Below, one piece after another: positions 30,935-40,692 of a stretch of DNA of 64,000 nt. The notes below the pieces were generated by a model that had not been told where the DNA came from, searched no databases, and saw nothing but the letters and a program-made list of their open reading frames with translations. The first letter of the stretch is position 1. Each line of letters begins with the position of its first letter. The translations under genes were made by a program, and so were the position numbers. Where the stretch lies: the NCBI RefSeq assembly GCF_003063355.1, contig NZ_NESH01000002.1:310001-374000 (forward strand), given 5' to 3'. Source of the DNA: Limnohabitans sp. Bal53 (GTDB taxonomy: Bacteria > Pseudomonadota > Gammaproteobacteria > Burkholderiales > Burkholderiaceae_C).

Positions 30935-31855
30935 ATGAGCACCCCCTTTGAACTCGGTACTGTCAAAAACTACCTGCTGGGCTTGCAGTCCCGCATCACC
31001 GGGGCCTTGACCGACCTCGACGGCACCCCTTTTCTGACCGATGCCTGGCAAAAAGACCCGGGTGAAAAACTTCAGGGCAATGGCATCACCCAGATTCTGG
31101 AAGGCGGCCCGATTTTTGAGCGGGCTGGTTGCGGTTTTTCTCACGTCACGGGGCCTCAGTTGCCGCCCTCGGCCACCCAGCACCGCCCTGAGTTGGCCGG
31201 TTCGGCCTTTGAGGCCATGGGGGTGTCCCTGGTCTTTCACCCGCGCAACCCCTATGTGCCCACAGTGCACATGAACGTGCGCATGATCGCTGCCAAGCCT
31301 GAGGGCAGGGCGCCTGTGGCCTGGTTTGGTGGCGGCATGGACCTGACACCTTATTACGGCTTTGACGAAGATGCGGTGCATTTTCACCAGTCGTGTAAAG
31401 ACGCTTTGAGCCCGTTTGGCGAGGCCTTGCACCCACGTTTCAAAACCTGGTGCGACGATTATTTTTGCAACAAACACCGCCATGAGCAGCGTGGTGTGGG
31501 CGGCATTTTCTTTGACGACTTTTCCGAGCTGGGCATGGACCAAAGCTTTGCCATGCTTCAAAGCGTGGGCGATGCTTTGCTGACGGCCTACATGCCCATT
31601 GTGTTGCGCCGCAATGACACGCCCTATGGCGAGCGCGAGCGAGACTTTCAGCTCTACCGACGTGGCCGGTATGTGGAGTTCAACCTGGTCTGGGACCGGG
31701 GCACACATTTTGGTTTGCAGTCTGGTGGCCGCACCGAATCGATCCTGATGTCCATGCCGCCTGAGGTTCGCTGGTCATATCAGCGCCAAGACGATGTCGG
31801 CTCGCCCGAAGCGCGCTTGCTCAGCCATTTTCTGGTGCCCAAGGATTGGGTTTGA
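30935..31855 (+). CDS. hemF: Oxygen-dependent coproporphyrinogen III oxidase
   Basis: HemF decarboxylates coproporphyrinogen III to protoporphyrinogen IX with O2, in haem and chlorophyll synthesis. The 306-residue protein has the family motifs [35 protein letters not shown] and [17 protein letters not shown] chose ATG 30935, giving the family start [14 protein letters not shown]; the frame is open from 30812 inside the acyltransferase gene. Its presence implies aerobic porphyrin synthesis. Confidence 0.96.
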   Translation: MSTPFELGTVKNYLLGLQSRITGALTDLDGTPFLTDAWQKDPGEKLQGNGITQILEGGPIFERAGCGFSHVTGPQLPPSATQHRPELAGSAFEAMGVSLVFHPRNPYVPTVHMNVRMIAAKPEGRAPVAWFGGGMDLTPYYGFDEDAVHFHQSCKDALSPFGEALHPRFKTWCDDYFCNKHRHEQRGVGGIFFDDFSELGMDQSFAMLQSVGDALLTAYMPIVLRRNDTPYGERERDFQLYRRGRYVEFNLVWDRGTHFGLQSGGRTESILMSMPPEVRWSYQRQDDVGSPEARLLSHFLVPKDWV

Positions 31856-32511
31856 ACCTGCCATCCTCCGAGCAAAACGCCCAAGCCTATGTGCAGCGCT
31901 TGGGCGTTTTTGGCGGAGCGTTCGACCCGCCACACCTGGCCCATGTGGCCCTGGTTGAAGCGGCCGTGGCGCAGTTGCAACTCGACCAAGTGCGCGTGTT
32001 CCCCACGGGCCAAGCTTGGCACAAACCGCGCAACCTGAGCGATGCCGAACACCGCTTGGCCATGACGCGTCTGGCCTTTGCGCATGTGCCCCAAGTGGTG
32101 GTGGACGAGCGCGAAATCCTGCGCACTGGACCCAGCTACACGGTGGATACTCTCAAGGAGTTGCAGACCGAATATCCGCAGGCTCAGCTCTATTTGCTGC
32201 TCGGAGATGATCAGCGGCGGTCCTTGCCTGCATGGCACCAAATCGATGAAATTGGGCGCATCGCTATAATCTGCGCCGCAGGCCGTGACATGGCCGTGCG
32301 TGCCTGGAACGAAGAATCAGGCGTTGCACCCACCACCCCTCCCCTTTCTGACACGCTGCAAGCGCGCATTCGCACTCTGGACATGCCGCTGATGCCACAC
32401 AGTGCCACGGACATCCGTGTGCTGGCGGCCACAGAGCAGGCCCTGACGGGCCTGGTATCCCCCGCTGTTGAGCGCTATATTCACGAACACCACCTTTACA
32501 GGCCCCATTGA
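31852..32511 (+). CDS. nadD: Nicotinate-nucleotide adenylyltransferase
   Basis: NadD makes deamido-NAD from nicotinate mononucleotide and ATP. The nucleotidyltransferase motif is [14 protein letters not shown], with a C-terminal PHSATDIR in place of the usual ISSTxIR. No ATG is available. I chose TTG 31852, which overlaps the hemF stop (TTGA) and has AAGGA six bases upstream (31841-31845), giving 219 residues. GTG 31891, much closer to the first motif, is the main alternative. Confidence 0.93.
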   Translation: MNLPSSEQNAQAYVQRLGVFGGAFDPPHLAHVALVEAAVAQLQLDQVRVFPTGQAWHKPRNLSDAEHRLAMTRLAFAHVPQVVVDEREILRTGPSYTVDTLKELQTEYPQAQLYLLLGDDQRRSLPAWHQIDEIGRIAIICAAGRDMAVRAWNEESGVAPTTPPLSDTLQARIRTLDMPLMPHSATDIRVLAATEQALTGLVSPAVERYIHEHHLYRPH

Positions 32512-33323
32512 TGACCGAAAACGCTGCCAAAAAAGACATCCAGAAACTCCAGCGGGCCATTGTGGACGCTCTGGAGGACGTCAAGGCTCAAGAAATCCAG
32601 GTGTTTGACACCGAACACCTGTCCTCGCTGTTTGAGCGGGTCATCATCGCCTCGGGCACCTCGAACCGCCAAACCAAGGCGCTTGCCGCCAGTGTGCGCG
32701 ACAAAGTGCGCAACGCCGGATTTGGCAAGCCCCGCATCGAGGGCGAAGACAACGGCGAATGGATCATTGTGGATTGCGGCCAGGCTGTGGTGCACGTCAT
32801 GCAGCCGACCATCCGCACTTATTACAACTTGGAAGAAATTTGGGGCGGAACGCCCGTGCGCCTGAAGTTCGGTGCGCCCAAGCCGGCAACTACGGCCGAG
32901 GTCAAGGGCCACATCCAGAACTCGGTGGCGAAAAAAGCCACGGGCAAAGCAGCTGCCAAATCAACAGCAGCGAAAACACCCGCAGCCAAGAAGTCTGCCG
33001 CTCAACCCGCTGCCAAATCTGCAGCCAAGCCCAAACCGGCTTTGAAGGCACCCGCCAAATCCACCAAACCAGCGGCCAAGGCGCCAGCCAAAACCACGGC
33101 CAAACCCGCTGCGAAAACTGCAGCCAAAACGGCCGCCAAATCGACCACTAAAGCGACCAGCCCCACCAGCAAGCCCACGGTAAAGACAGTGGGCAAGCCC
33201 ACGGCCAAGCCTGCCGCCAAGACTGCCGTCAAAGCGGCGGCCAAGTCGGCAGCTAAACCGGCAGCCAAAAAGGCGCCTGCGCGCAAGGCTGTGCAAGCAA
33301 CCACCCGCCGTAAAGCCGACTGA
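32511..33323 (+). CDS. rsfS: Ribosomal silencing factor RsfS with long H1-like tail
   Basis: RsfS binds uL14 on the 50S subunit and blocks subunit joining when nutrients are low. Residues 1-125 form the normal domain (LQRAIVDALEDVKAQEIQVFD, GEWIIVDCG, YNLEEIWG). The protein then continues for about 130 residues, 140-270, made almost only of Ala, Lys, Pro, Thr and Ser in PAAK/TAAK-like units. Ordinary RsfS ends near residue 110-130. The tail stays in one open frame up to its stop, and rlmH begins six bases later, so it is not a frameshift artefact. The ATG overlaps the nadD stop (TGATG). Confidence 0.95.
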   Translation: MTENAAKKDIQKLQRAIVDALEDVKAQEIQVFDTEHLSSLFERVIIASGTSNRQTKALAASVRDKVRNAGFGKPRIEGEDNGEWIIVDCGQAVVHVMQPTIRTYYNLEEIWGGTPVRLKFGAPKPATTAEVKGHIQNSVAKKATGKAAAKSTAAKTPAAKKSAAQPAAKSAAKPKPALKAPAKSTKPAAKAPAKTTAKPAAKTAAKTAAKSTTKATSPTSKPTVKTVGKPTAKPAAKTAVKAAAKSAAKPAAKKAPARKAVQATTRRKAD

Positions 33324-33329
33324 TCCTGC

Positions 33330-33797
33330 ATGAAGCTGCTGATCGTTGCGGTCGGCCTGCGTGTGCCCGATTGGGCGCAGACCGCTTGGGACGACTACGC
33401 CAAACGCTTTCCGCCTGAGCTCAAGGTTGAGCTCAAGGCCGTGAAAACTGAGCCCCGGGGCTCCAAAACCCTGCCCAACCTGTATGCGGCCGAGCGCCAG
33501 CGCATTGAAGCGGCCATTCCGCGCGGCACCCGCATCGTGGTGCTTGATGAGCGCGGCACCAACCTCACCACCCAGGCCTTGGCCACGCGCTTGACAAGTT
33601 GGCAGCTCGGCGGGGACGACGTGGCCTTGGTCATTGGTGGCCCCGACGGACTTGAACCAGAATTCAGGCAAGCAGCCCATGAGCGGATCCGCTTGTCGGA
33701 CATGACCTTGCCCCACGCCATGGCCCGGGTACTCTTGATCGAGCAGCTCTACCGTGCCTGGTCCATCAACGCCAACCACCCCTACCACCGCGAATGA
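33330..33797 (+). CDS. rlmH: 23S rRNA pseudouridine-1915 N3-methyltransferase
   Basis: RlmH is a SPOUT methyltransferase that methylates pseudouridine 1915 in helix 69 of 23S rRNA on assembled 70S ribosomes. The 155-residue protein has the knot motifs [12 protein letters not shown] and [20 protein letters not shown]. It follows rsfS directly, the usual order, and overlaps maf by ATGA. Confidence 0.97.
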   Translation: MKLLIVAVGLRVPDWAQTAWDDYAKRFPPELKVELKAVKTEPRGSKTLPNLYAAERQRIEAAIPRGTRIVVLDERGTNLTTQALATRLTSWQLGGDDVALVIGGPDGLEPEFRQAAHERIRLSDMTLPHAMARVLLIEQLYRAWSINANHPYHRE

Positions 33798-34396
33798 GTG
33801 ACTTCATTTACCTCGCCTCTCAAAGCCCCCGGCGCAGCCAGCTGCTGGACCAAATCGGTGTGGCTCATCGGTTGCTCTTGGCCGGGCCTGACGAAGATGC
33901 CGAGTCCCTGGAAGAGGTGCGCGGCGCGGAAGCGCCTGCACGGTATGTGGCGCGTGTGACAGGGCTCAAACTCGACGCCGCCGTGCAGCGCATGAAGCGC
34001 CAGGGCTTGCCTGCAGCGCCCGTGCTGTGCGCCGACACCACCGTGTGCCTAGGGAGGGATATTTTGGGCAAACCGGCAGATGAGGCCGATGCGGTGCGCA
34101 TGCTCAAGCGTCTGGCGGCTCAAAACCACCGTGTGTTGACGGCCGTGGCGGTGCAAAAAGGGGCCAAGCGGGTTTCGGCGGTTTCGGAGTCTTGGGTGCG
34201 CTTCGCGCCCATGACCACCGCGCAAATCCGTGCCTACGTCGCGACAGGCGAGCCCATGGGCAAAGCCGGTGCTTACGGGGTGCAAGGCAGGGCGGCTGCC
34301 CATATTGAGCAGATCCGGGGCAGTTATTCAGGCATCATGGGTTTGCCGCTGTTCGAGACTGCTGCGTTGTTACGCACCTTGGGCATGCGCTGTTGA
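33794..34396 (+). CDS. maf: Maf-like nucleotide pyrophosphatase
   Basis: Maf proteins hydrolyse non-canonical nucleoside triphosphates such as dTTP, UTP or modified pyrimidines to monophosphates. The 200-residue protein starts with the signature [17 protein letters not shown] and has [15 protein letters not shown] with the catalytic Asp, then [13 protein letters not shown]. The subclass (dTTP/UTP or 7-methyl-GTP) cannot be settled by eye. Overlaps rlmH by four bases. Confidence 0.94.
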   Translation: MSDFIYLASQSPRRSQLLDQIGVAHRLLLAGPDEDAESLEEVRGAEAPARYVARVTGLKLDAAVQRMKRQGLPAAPVLCADTTVCLGRDILGKPADEADAVRMLKRLAAQNHRVLTAVAVQKGAKRVSAVSESWVRFAPMTTAQIRAYVATGEPMGKAGAYGVQGRAAAHIEQIRGSYSGIMGLPLFETAALLRTLGMRC

Positions 34397-34466
34397 GCGT
34401 TCGTGCATGCCAAGGCGCTGCTGATGCCCTGGCGTTTTCCACGTTGTTATTCTTTTTTCCCATCTC

Positions 34467-35948
34467 ATGCCCACCATGCAACAAGATATTTTGGTCAATT
34501 GGTCGCCCCAGGAAATCCGGGTCGCGGTGGTGGAGTTTGGCGCGGTGCAGGAGTTGCATGTCGAGCGAACGCTTGAGCGAGGTCTGGTGGGCAATGTTTA
34601 CCTGGGCAAAGTGGCCCGCGTTTTGCCAGGCATGCAATCGGCTTTCATCGACATTGGTCTGGACAAAGCGGCCTTTTTGCATGTAGCCGATGTTTGGCAA
34701 AAGCATGCCGAAGGCGAGGCTGCAGCCGCCCGCACGGGCCAGCCTCTGGTGCCGATTGAAAAGCAGGTGTTTGAGGGCCGCGCCATCATGGTGCAGGTCA
34801 TCAAGGACCCCATGGGCACCAAAGGTGCCCGTTTGTCCACACAAATCAGCATCGCGGGCCGCCATCTGGTGTTTTTACCGCAGGACGACCACATTGGCGT
34901 GTCTCAGAAAATTCCGTCTGACCAGCGCGATGCGCTGCGCCACAGGCTGCAGGCCTTGGTGGGCCCGGCCGGCGGTGGCTTCATTTTGCGCACCAACGCC
35001 GAGGACTCCAGCGACGAAGAGTTGAGCGAGGACATCGCTTACTTGCGCAAGACTTGGGCCCGCATCAAAGAGGCTTCGCTGCGCCTGCCTCCCACCTCGA
35101 TCCTCCACCAAGACCTGACCCTTTTGCAGCGTGTCTTGCGCGATTTGGTGGGTGAGGCGACACAAAGCATCCGTATCGACTCGCAAGAGCAATTCGCCAA
35201 ACTGAAGGCTTTTGGGCAGGAATTCATGCCCATTGCGGCTGAGCGCTTGCAACTCTACAAAGGCGAGCGCCCCATTTTTGACCTCTATGCCATCGACGAA
35301 GAAATCGCCAAAGCCCTGGGCCGACGGGTGGATCTGAAGTCGGGCGGCTACCTGATCATCGACCAGACCGAGGCGCTGACCACCGTGGACGTGAACACGG
35401 GCGGTTATGTGGGCGCGCGAAACTTTGAGGACACGATCTTTAAGACCAATCTGGAAGCGGCCCAAGCCATTGCTCGGCAACTGCGCTTGCGCAACTTGGG
35501 CGGCATCGTCATCGCCGACTTCATCGACATGGCTCGCCCAGAGCACCAGGACGCGGTCTTGGCCGAGTTCCGCAAACAGCTCTCGCGTGACCGCGTCAAG
35601 ACCATGGCCGGTGGCTTTTCGTCGCTGGGTTTGCTGGAGATGACGCGCAAACGCACCCGTGAGTCGCTGGCCCACATGCTGTGTGAACCTTGCCCCAGCT
35701 GCCAAGGCAAGGGCATCGTCAAGACGCCGCGTTCGGTGGTGTACGACATCTTGCGCGAGATCCTGCGCGAGGCGCGTCAGTTCAACCCGCGCGAGTTCCG
35801 CATCGTGGCCGCCTCGGCGGTCATTGATTTGCTGCTGGACGAAGAAAGCCAGCACTTAGCGGGTTTGTCGGACTTCATTGCCAAGCCAATTTCGCTGCAG
35901 GTCGAGGCGTCCATGGGGCCGGAGCAGTACGACATTGTGTTGCTTTGA
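34467..35948 (+). CDS. rng: Ribonuclease G
   Basis: RNase G is an endonuclease that matures the 5' end of 16S rRNA and cuts some mRNAs. The 493-residue protein has an S1 RNA-binding domain (about 37-125), the catalytic DNase I-like core (TTVDVNTGGYVGARNFE) and the zinc-link cysteines in CEPCPSCQGKG. It lacks the long scaffold tail of RNase E. ATG 34467 or ATG 34476 (MQQDILVNWSPQE) may be the start; neither has a clear ribosome site. It ends six bases from convergent msbA. Confidence 0.96.
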   Translation: MPTMQQDILVNWSPQEIRVAVVEFGAVQELHVERTLERGLVGNVYLGKVARVLPGMQSAFIDIGLDKAAFLHVADVWQKHAEGEAAAARTGQPLVPIEKQVFEGRAIMVQVIKDPMGTKGARLSTQISIAGRHLVFLPQDDHIGVSQKIPSDQRDALRHRLQALVGPAGGGFILRTNAEDSSDEELSEDIAYLRKTWARIKEASLRLPPTSILHQDLTLLQRVLRDLVGEATQSIRIDSQEQFAKLKAFGQEFMPIAAERLQLYKGERPIFDLYAIDEEIAKALGRRVDLKSGGYLIIDQTEALTTVDVNTGGYVGARNFEDTIFKTNLEAAQAIARQLRLRNLGGIVIADFIDMARPEHQDAVLAEFRKQLSRDRVKTMAGGFSSLGLLEMTRKRTRESLAHMLCEPCPSCQGKGIVKTPRSVVYDILREILREARQFNPREFRIVAASAVIDLLLDEESQHLAGLSDFIAKPISLQVEASMGPEQYDIVLL

Positions 35949-35954
35949 TTCGGC

Positions 35955-37766
35955 TCAGGCAGGTGTGTTGGCCTGAGCAGGGACATCACTGGCCCAATCA
36001 CCTCGGTGGTGCAGCCTTGCATAGGCGCCGCCCTGCGCCAGCAATTCGGCGGGGGCGCCTTGTTCCACGATGCGACCGCGCTCCATCACGATGACCCGGT
36101 CGGCGTGCTCGATGGTGGACAGTCGGTGCGCCACGATCACGGTGGTGCGGCCTTGCATGAGTTTTTGCAAAGCGTCCTGCACCAGGCGCTCGGACTCGTT
36201 GTCCAGTGCCGAGGTTGCTTCGTCCAGAATCAATATCGGCGAGTCCTTGTACAAGGCGCGGGCAATCGCCAGGCGCTGGCGTTGCCCCCCAGAAAGCTGA
36301 TTGGCGTTGTGGCCCAATTTGGTGTCCATGCCCTGAGGCAGGGTTTGAACGTGTGCCCATAAATTGGCCGCTTGGAGGCATTGCTCGACTTTGGCGCGAT
36401 CTGGTTTGTCGCCCAGCCCCACGTTCACTGCCAAACTGTCGTTGAGCATGACCACGTCCTGACTGACCATGGCCAGTTGTTGGCGTAGGCTGTCCAGCTG
36501 CCAGTGCGCCAGGGGTACGCCGTCGAGCAGTACCTGGCCGTCGGTCGGGTTCAAAAAGCGCGGCAGCAATTGGATCAATGTGGTTTTGCCAGCACCTGAT
36601 GTGCCCACCAAGGCCACCGTCTCGCCTGGCTTCACACTCAAATTGATCTGCGCCAAAGCTGGCGCACCATCCGGGTTGAACTGAACGCTCACGTCGTGCC
36701 ATTCCAGGGCGCCAATGGCGCGGTGCACCCGGTGATCGCCTTGGCTTTCTTCTGGGGCGTCGTGCATCAGGGCCAGGCCCCGCTCAAGTGCGGCCAGGCC
36801 CCGGGTGATGGGGTTGGCCACATCGGCCAGTCGTTTGATGGGCGCAATCAGCATCAGCATGGCGGTGATGAAGGCTACAAACCCCCCCACCGTGGCCCCT
36901 GATCCAGGCTCGCGGCTTTGCTCCAGGGCGATCACCAGCACCAAGGACAGGGCAACCGCTGCCATGATTTGCGTCAACGGTGTCATGGCAGCCGAAGCTG
37001 CCGTCGTTTTGAGTGCCAAGCGCCGAAGACGCTGTCCCAGGGCATTGAAGCGCCCGATTTGCTGGGCTTGTGCGCCATGCAAACGCACCATCCGGTGGGC
37101 GAGCACGTTTTCTTCCACCACGTAGGCCAGATCATCGGTGGCTTTCTGACTTTCTTTGGTCAGCCCGTATAAGCGGCGAGACAGCACTTTCATGATCCAG
37201 CTCAGGCCCGGAGCGACCGTGAAAACGACCAGTGTGAGCTGCCAGTTCAACCACATCAAATAGCCGATGAGGGCCAAAAGGGTGAAGCCGTCACGGGTCA
37301 AACCGATCAACGCCGACACCAACTGCGATGCGCCGATTTGAACCTCGTACACCACAGTGTTGGACAAGGCGCTGGCCGATTGCCGATTGAACAGCGACAA
37401 ATCGGCGCGCACCAATTTGGCAAACAGGTCGCTGCGCAGTTTCTCCATGCCGTCGTTGGTTACACGCGCCAGCGCGTACTGAGACACAAAGTGCGCTAGA
37501 CCACGCAAACCAAACAGGCCAATGACCACCAAAGGGATTGACCACAGCGGCAAACTATTTTGGGCAAATCCGCTGTCCAGCAAAGGCTGAAAAAGGGCCG
37601 GTATCAGTGGCTCGGTCAGGGCAGCGACCAAAGTAGCCCCAACGGCCAGCGCCCAAACATTACGTTGGCGCCAAAAATAGGGTTTGAGGCGCAACAAGCG
37701 CTGAACAATTCCTGGCTGTGGAGCGAAGCCCGAGGGCTGCGTGGAGACGGGTTGAGCTTCAGACAT
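35955..37766 (-). CDS. msbA: Lipid A export ABC transporter MsbA
   Basis: MsbA is a homodimeric half-transporter that flips lipid A-core across the inner membrane. The 603-residue protein has six hydrophobic segments (about residues 25-310), then an ATPase domain with Walker A VGTSGAGKTT, signature LSGGQRQRLAIARAL and Walker B ILILDEATSALD. I chose ATG 37766 (MSEAQPVSTQ); the frame is open 27 codons further. It is convergent with rng, with a gap of only six bases. Confidence 0.94.
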   Translation of the reverse strand: MSEAQPVSTQPSGFAPQPGIVQRLLRLKPYFWRQRNVWALAVGATLVAALTEPLIPALFQPLLDSGFAQNSLPLWSIPLVVIGLFGLRGLAHFVSQYALARVTNDGMEKLRSDLFAKLVRADLSLFNRQSASALSNTVVYEVQIGASQLVSALIGLTRDGFTLLALIGYLMWLNWQLTLVVFTVAPGLSWIMKVLSRRLYGLTKESQKATDDLAYVVEENVLAHRMVRLHGAQAQQIGRFNALGQRLRRLALKTTAASAAMTPLTQIMAAVALSLVLVIALEQSREPGSGATVGGFVAFITAMLMLIAPIKRLADVANPITRGLAALERGLALMHDAPEESQGDHRVHRAIGALEWHDVSVQFNPDGAPALAQINLSVKPGETVALVGTSGAGKTTLIQLLPRFLNPTDGQVLLDGVPLAHWQLDSLRQQLAMVSQDVVMLNDSLAVNVGLGDKPDRAKVEQCLQAANLWAHVQTLPQGMDTKLGHNANQLSGGQRQRLAIARALYKDSPILILDEATSALDNESERLVQDALQKLMQGRTTVIVAHRLSTIEHADRVIVMERGRIVEQGAPAELLAQGGAYARLHHRGDWASDVPAQANTPA

Positions 37767-37816
37767 GGATGAGGATATTGTAAGCAGGCCTGCAGCCGGG
37801 CTGCTTTTGGCATGCA

Positions 37817-38002
37817 TCAGGTGCTCGGCTGGCCAGCTTTGATACACGCATCGGGCCCCCAGTCCTTGGCCGTGATGTCAAGTTGGTCTGCTGCCAATGC
37901 GCAGACTTTGACCCCGGCAACAGGGTCAGACATCAAATTGGGCTCATCACGGTGTACGATCACCGCTTTCTTCAGGCCCACTCCCACTCTGTAGGTGCAC
38001 AT
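37817..38002 (-). CDS. Possible small ORF upstream of msbA
   Basis: A 61-codon frame lies in the msbA-tolB gap on the msbA strand. An internal GTG or ATG would give a shorter product ending in AKDWGPDACIKAGQPST. The codon pattern looks ordinary for this genome, but I recognise no family, and the start region overlaps the first bases of tolB. Without homologues it must stay doubtful; the stretch may simply hold the divergent promoters. Confidence 0.25.
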   Translation of the reverse strand: MCTYRVGVGLKKAVIVHRDEPNLMSDPVAGVKVCALAADQLDITAKDWGPDACIKAGQPST

Positions 38003-39287
38003 GAATCTGTCAACCTCGCTTGTCCGTCAATTGGGTTCATTGCTGACTTTGATCAGTTTTTCACTGTTTGGCAGCCATGCATTGGCGCAGTTCCGTGTCG
38101 AGGTCACAGGCGTTGGCCTGACTCAATTGCCTATTTTGGTGGCCCCTTTCAAGGGCGAAGTCCAGGCCAGTCAAAAGATTTCCCAAATTGTGCAAGCCGA
38201 CTTGGCCCGCAGCGGCCAGTTCAAGCCATTGCCCGCATCGAGTCTGGCGCTCGACGAGATGAGCCGTCCGGATTGGGCCGTGCTTCGGCCATTGTCGGTC
38301 GAGGCCTTGGTGGCGGGATCTGTCACACGTTTGGCGAACGGCCGCTACGATGTGCGGGCCCGCTTGTGGGATGCGGTCAAGGGTCAGGAAAAGTCCGATT
38401 TCAAAGACAACGTCACCGCTGCGGACCTGCGGTTGTCGGCCCACCGGGTGTCCGACTGGGTATACCAACAGTTGACGGGCACGCCCGGCGTTTTTACCTC
38501 ACGCATCAGTTATGTGACCAAATCCAGTGGCCGCTACAGCCTTTGGATAGCCGATTCGGATGGGGAGGCTGCTCGCTCTGCGCTCAGCAGTCCTGAGCCC
38601 ATCATTTCTCCTTCCTGGTCGCCCAATGGCACCCAATTGGCCTATGTATCCTTTGAGTCACGCAAGCCCGTGGTGTATGTCCATGAGCTCGCGTCGGGCC
38701 AGCGTCGGGTGGTGGCCAACTTCAAAGGCTCCAACAGTGCGCCTGCTTGGGCCCCTGATGGCCGCTCGCTTGTAGCCACACTCAGCCGCGATGGTGGCTC
38801 GCAGCTGTATCGGGTCTCCTTGCAAGGCGGCGATCCCCAGCGCTTGACTTCGGGCAACATCAATACCGAACCCGCTTTTTCCCCTGACGGCAATACCTTG
38901 TATTTTGTCAGCGACCGTGGCGGTAACCCCCAAATCTACAAAATGTCCGCCCAAGGTGGCCCGGCTGATCGGGTGACGTTTTCGGGTAACTACAACATCT
39001 CGCCAGCCATCAGCCCCGATGGCCGCTGGTTGGCCTATGTCTCACGCTTGCCGAGTGGTTTTCGTCTCCATTTGATGGAGCTGGCCACGGGCCAGGTCAC
39101 GGCTCTGACGGAAACCAACGCCGACGAGCGCCCCAGTTTTGCAGCCAACAGCCGTTTGCTGGTCTATGCCACACATCAAGGCGGCGAGGCTTTGATGACC
39201 ACGACGCTGGACGGCCGCATCAAAGCCCGTCTGGTGGGGCAGGGCGGCGACATCCGTGAGCCGCATTGGGGACCGGTGCGTCCCTGA
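38001..39287 (+). CDS. tolB: Tol-Pal system protein TolB
   Basis: TolB is a periplasmic beta-propeller that links the Tol inner-membrane complex with Pal. The 428-residue protein starts with a signal peptide (SLLTLISFSLFGSHALA, cleavage near residue 29), then the N-terminal D1 domain and a series of WD40-like PD40 repeats recognisable by SPSWSPNGTQLAYVS, APAWAPDGRSL and AFSPDGNTLYF. I chose ATG 38001 over GTG 37995. pal and cpoB follow; tolQ, tolR and tolA do not precede it here. Confidence 0.97.
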   Translation: MNLSTSLVRQLGSLLTLISFSLFGSHALAQFRVEVTGVGLTQLPILVAPFKGEVQASQKISQIVQADLARSGQFKPLPASSLALDEMSRPDWAVLRPLSVEALVAGSVTRLANGRYDVRARLWDAVKGQEKSDFKDNVTAADLRLSAHRVSDWVYQQLTGTPGVFTSRISYVTKSSGRYSLWIADSDGEAARSALSSPEPIISPSWSPNGTQLAYVSFESRKPVVYVHELASGQRRVVANFKGSNSAPAWAPDGRSLVATLSRDGGSQLYRVSLQGGDPQRLTSGNINTEPAFSPDGNTLYFVSDRGGNPQIYKMSAQGGPADRVTFSGNYNISPAISPDGRWLAYVSRLPSGFRLHLMELATGQVTALTETNADERPSFAANSRLLVYATHQGGEALMTTTLDGRIKARLVGQGGDIREPHWGPVRP

Positions 39288-39328
39288 AGTTTGAATTTCA
39301 ATTTCGTTTTTTATTCATGAGGTTGCGT

Positions 39329-39868
39329 ATGAAAAAGCATGTTGGGTCGTTGTTGTTGGTCTCTGCGGTCTTGGGGGGCTGTGCCTCCGGTGTCAAGCTC
39401 GATGAGGTGCCTGTCGTGGATAAATCGGCCACGCCAAGCAGCGTCGGGATTCAAAGCATTGGCGCTGGCCAAGGCAGCGCACAAACCAGCAGCGTAGCGC
39501 CTGTTTCGGTCAGTCAGGCCTCTGCAGGTCAAGGCCCGGTTGGTATTGCCCATGTGGTGTTTTTTGATTACGACAGCTTTGTCCTGCGCGCCGAAGCCCG
39601 TCCTGTGATCGCTTCCCATGCTCAGTTCTTGCAAGCCAACAAGCAGCGCAAAGCCAATCTGGAAGGTCACACCGATGACCGCGGTGGCCGAGAATACAAC
39701 CTGGCCTTGGGCCAAAAACGTGCCGATGCGGTTCGTCAGGCGCTGAGCCTGTTGGGCGTTCCCGAGTCCCAGCTGGAAGCCGTGAGTTTTGGCAAGGAAA
39801 AGCCCTTGGCCGCGGGTGGCTCAGAAGCCGACCAAGCGCAAAACCGCCGCGTTGAAATCCGTTATTGA
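39329..39868 (+). CDS. pal: Peptidoglycan-associated lipoprotein Pal
   Basis: Pal is an outer-membrane lipoprotein that binds peptidoglycan and TolB. The 179-residue protein has a lipobox LGGC with the lipidated Cys at 18, a Ser/Ala/Gly/Gln linker, and an OmpA-like domain (VVFFDYDSFVL, LEGHTDDRGGREYNLALG). ATG 39329 has GAGG six bases upstream; earlier ATG codons in frame would spoil the signal. tolB lies just upstream. Confidence 0.97.
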   Translation: MKKHVGSLLLVSAVLGGCASGVKLDEVPVVDKSATPSSVGIQSIGAGQGSAQTSSVAPVSVSQASAGQGPVGIAHVVFFDYDSFVLRAEARPVIASHAQFLQANKQRKANLEGHTDDRGGREYNLALGQKRADAVRQALSLLGVPESQLEAVSFGKEKPLAAGGSEADQAQNRRVEIRY

Positions 39869-39876
39869 GGTCTGTG

Positions 39877-40686
39877 ATGCACTATGTTCGATCTGGCTGG
39901 CGCCCAGCCGCCTTGCTCTTGAGTCTTGTCTTGGCCACCTTGTCCAGCCCGTCGCAAGCGGCCTTGTTTGGCGGGGACGACGAAGCGCGTCGAGCGATCT
40001 TGGATTTGCGCCAGCGTCTGGAGCAATCCCAAAACGCTACTCGCGCCCTGATCGAACAAAACGTCCAGTCTCAAAATCAATCACAAAATCAGGCCATCGC
40101 CCAGCTGCGCGCATCGCTGCTCGATTTGCAGGGACAAATCGACCGCCTCAAATCTGAATTGGCGCAAAGCCTGGGCGCACAAGAACGCCTGGCGCGGGAC
40201 TTGACCGAGCTGCAGCTGCGCCAAAAAGACGTGCTCAGCGCCGTGGACGATCGCTTGCGCCGCTTCGAGCCTGTGCCGACCACCATCGATGGTCGTGAAG
40301 TGATGGTCGACCCCGCAGAAAAAGCCGACCACGACAAAGCCATGGCACTGTTTCGCCAAGCCGATTTTGTTGCGGCCCAAGTTGCCCTGGAATCCTTTGT
40401 GTTGAGACACAGTACGAGTGCTTATGTGCCCTCGGCCCTGTTTTGGCTGGGCAATGCCCAGTACGCCAACAAGGCTTACCAGCCTTCCATGGCGAATTTC
40501 CAGAAGCTTCTGAGCATGAGGCCCGATCACCCACGCGCAGCCGAAGCCATGCTGGCCATCTCCAATGTTCAAATCGAACTGAAGGACCTCAAGGCCGCGC
40601 GCAAAACCTTGGAAGATTTGATAAAGACATATCCGCAGGCAGAAACGGCAGCCACTGCCCGCGATCGCCTCAGTCGTCTGCGCTGA
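39877..40686 (+). CDS. cpoB: Cell division coordinator CpoB (YbgF)
   Basis: CpoB is a periplasmic TPR protein that ties outer-membrane constriction to septal peptidoglycan synthesis. The 269-residue protein has a signal peptide (cleavage near residue 28 after SPSQA), an N-terminal coiled coil rich in Gln (about 35-110) and C-terminal TPR repeats (HDKAMALFRQADFVAAQVAL and SALFWLGNAQYANKAY). ATG 39877 has GAGG six bases upstream that spans the pal stop. The gene ends the tolB-pal-cpoB trio. Confidence 0.95.
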   Translation: MHYVRSGWRPAALLLSLVLATLSSPSQAALFGGDDEARRAILDLRQRLEQSQNATRALIEQNVQSQNQSQNQAIAQLRASLLDLQGQIDRLKSELAQSLGAQERLARDLTELQLRQKDVLSAVDDRLRRFEPVPTTIDGREVMVDPAEKADHDKAMALFRQADFVAAQVALESFVLRHSTSAYVPSALFWLGNAQYANKAYQPSMANFQKLLSMRPDHPRAAEAMLAISNVQIELKDLKAARKTLEDLIKTYPQAETAATARDRLSRLR

Positions 40687-40692
40687 CATCGG

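Noticed and set aside
32928..33320. rsfS tail region as a separate gene or repeat array
   Set aside because: It is in frame with rsfS, has no start of its own with a ribosome site, and the DNA repeats are explained by repeated Ala/Lys/Pro codons.
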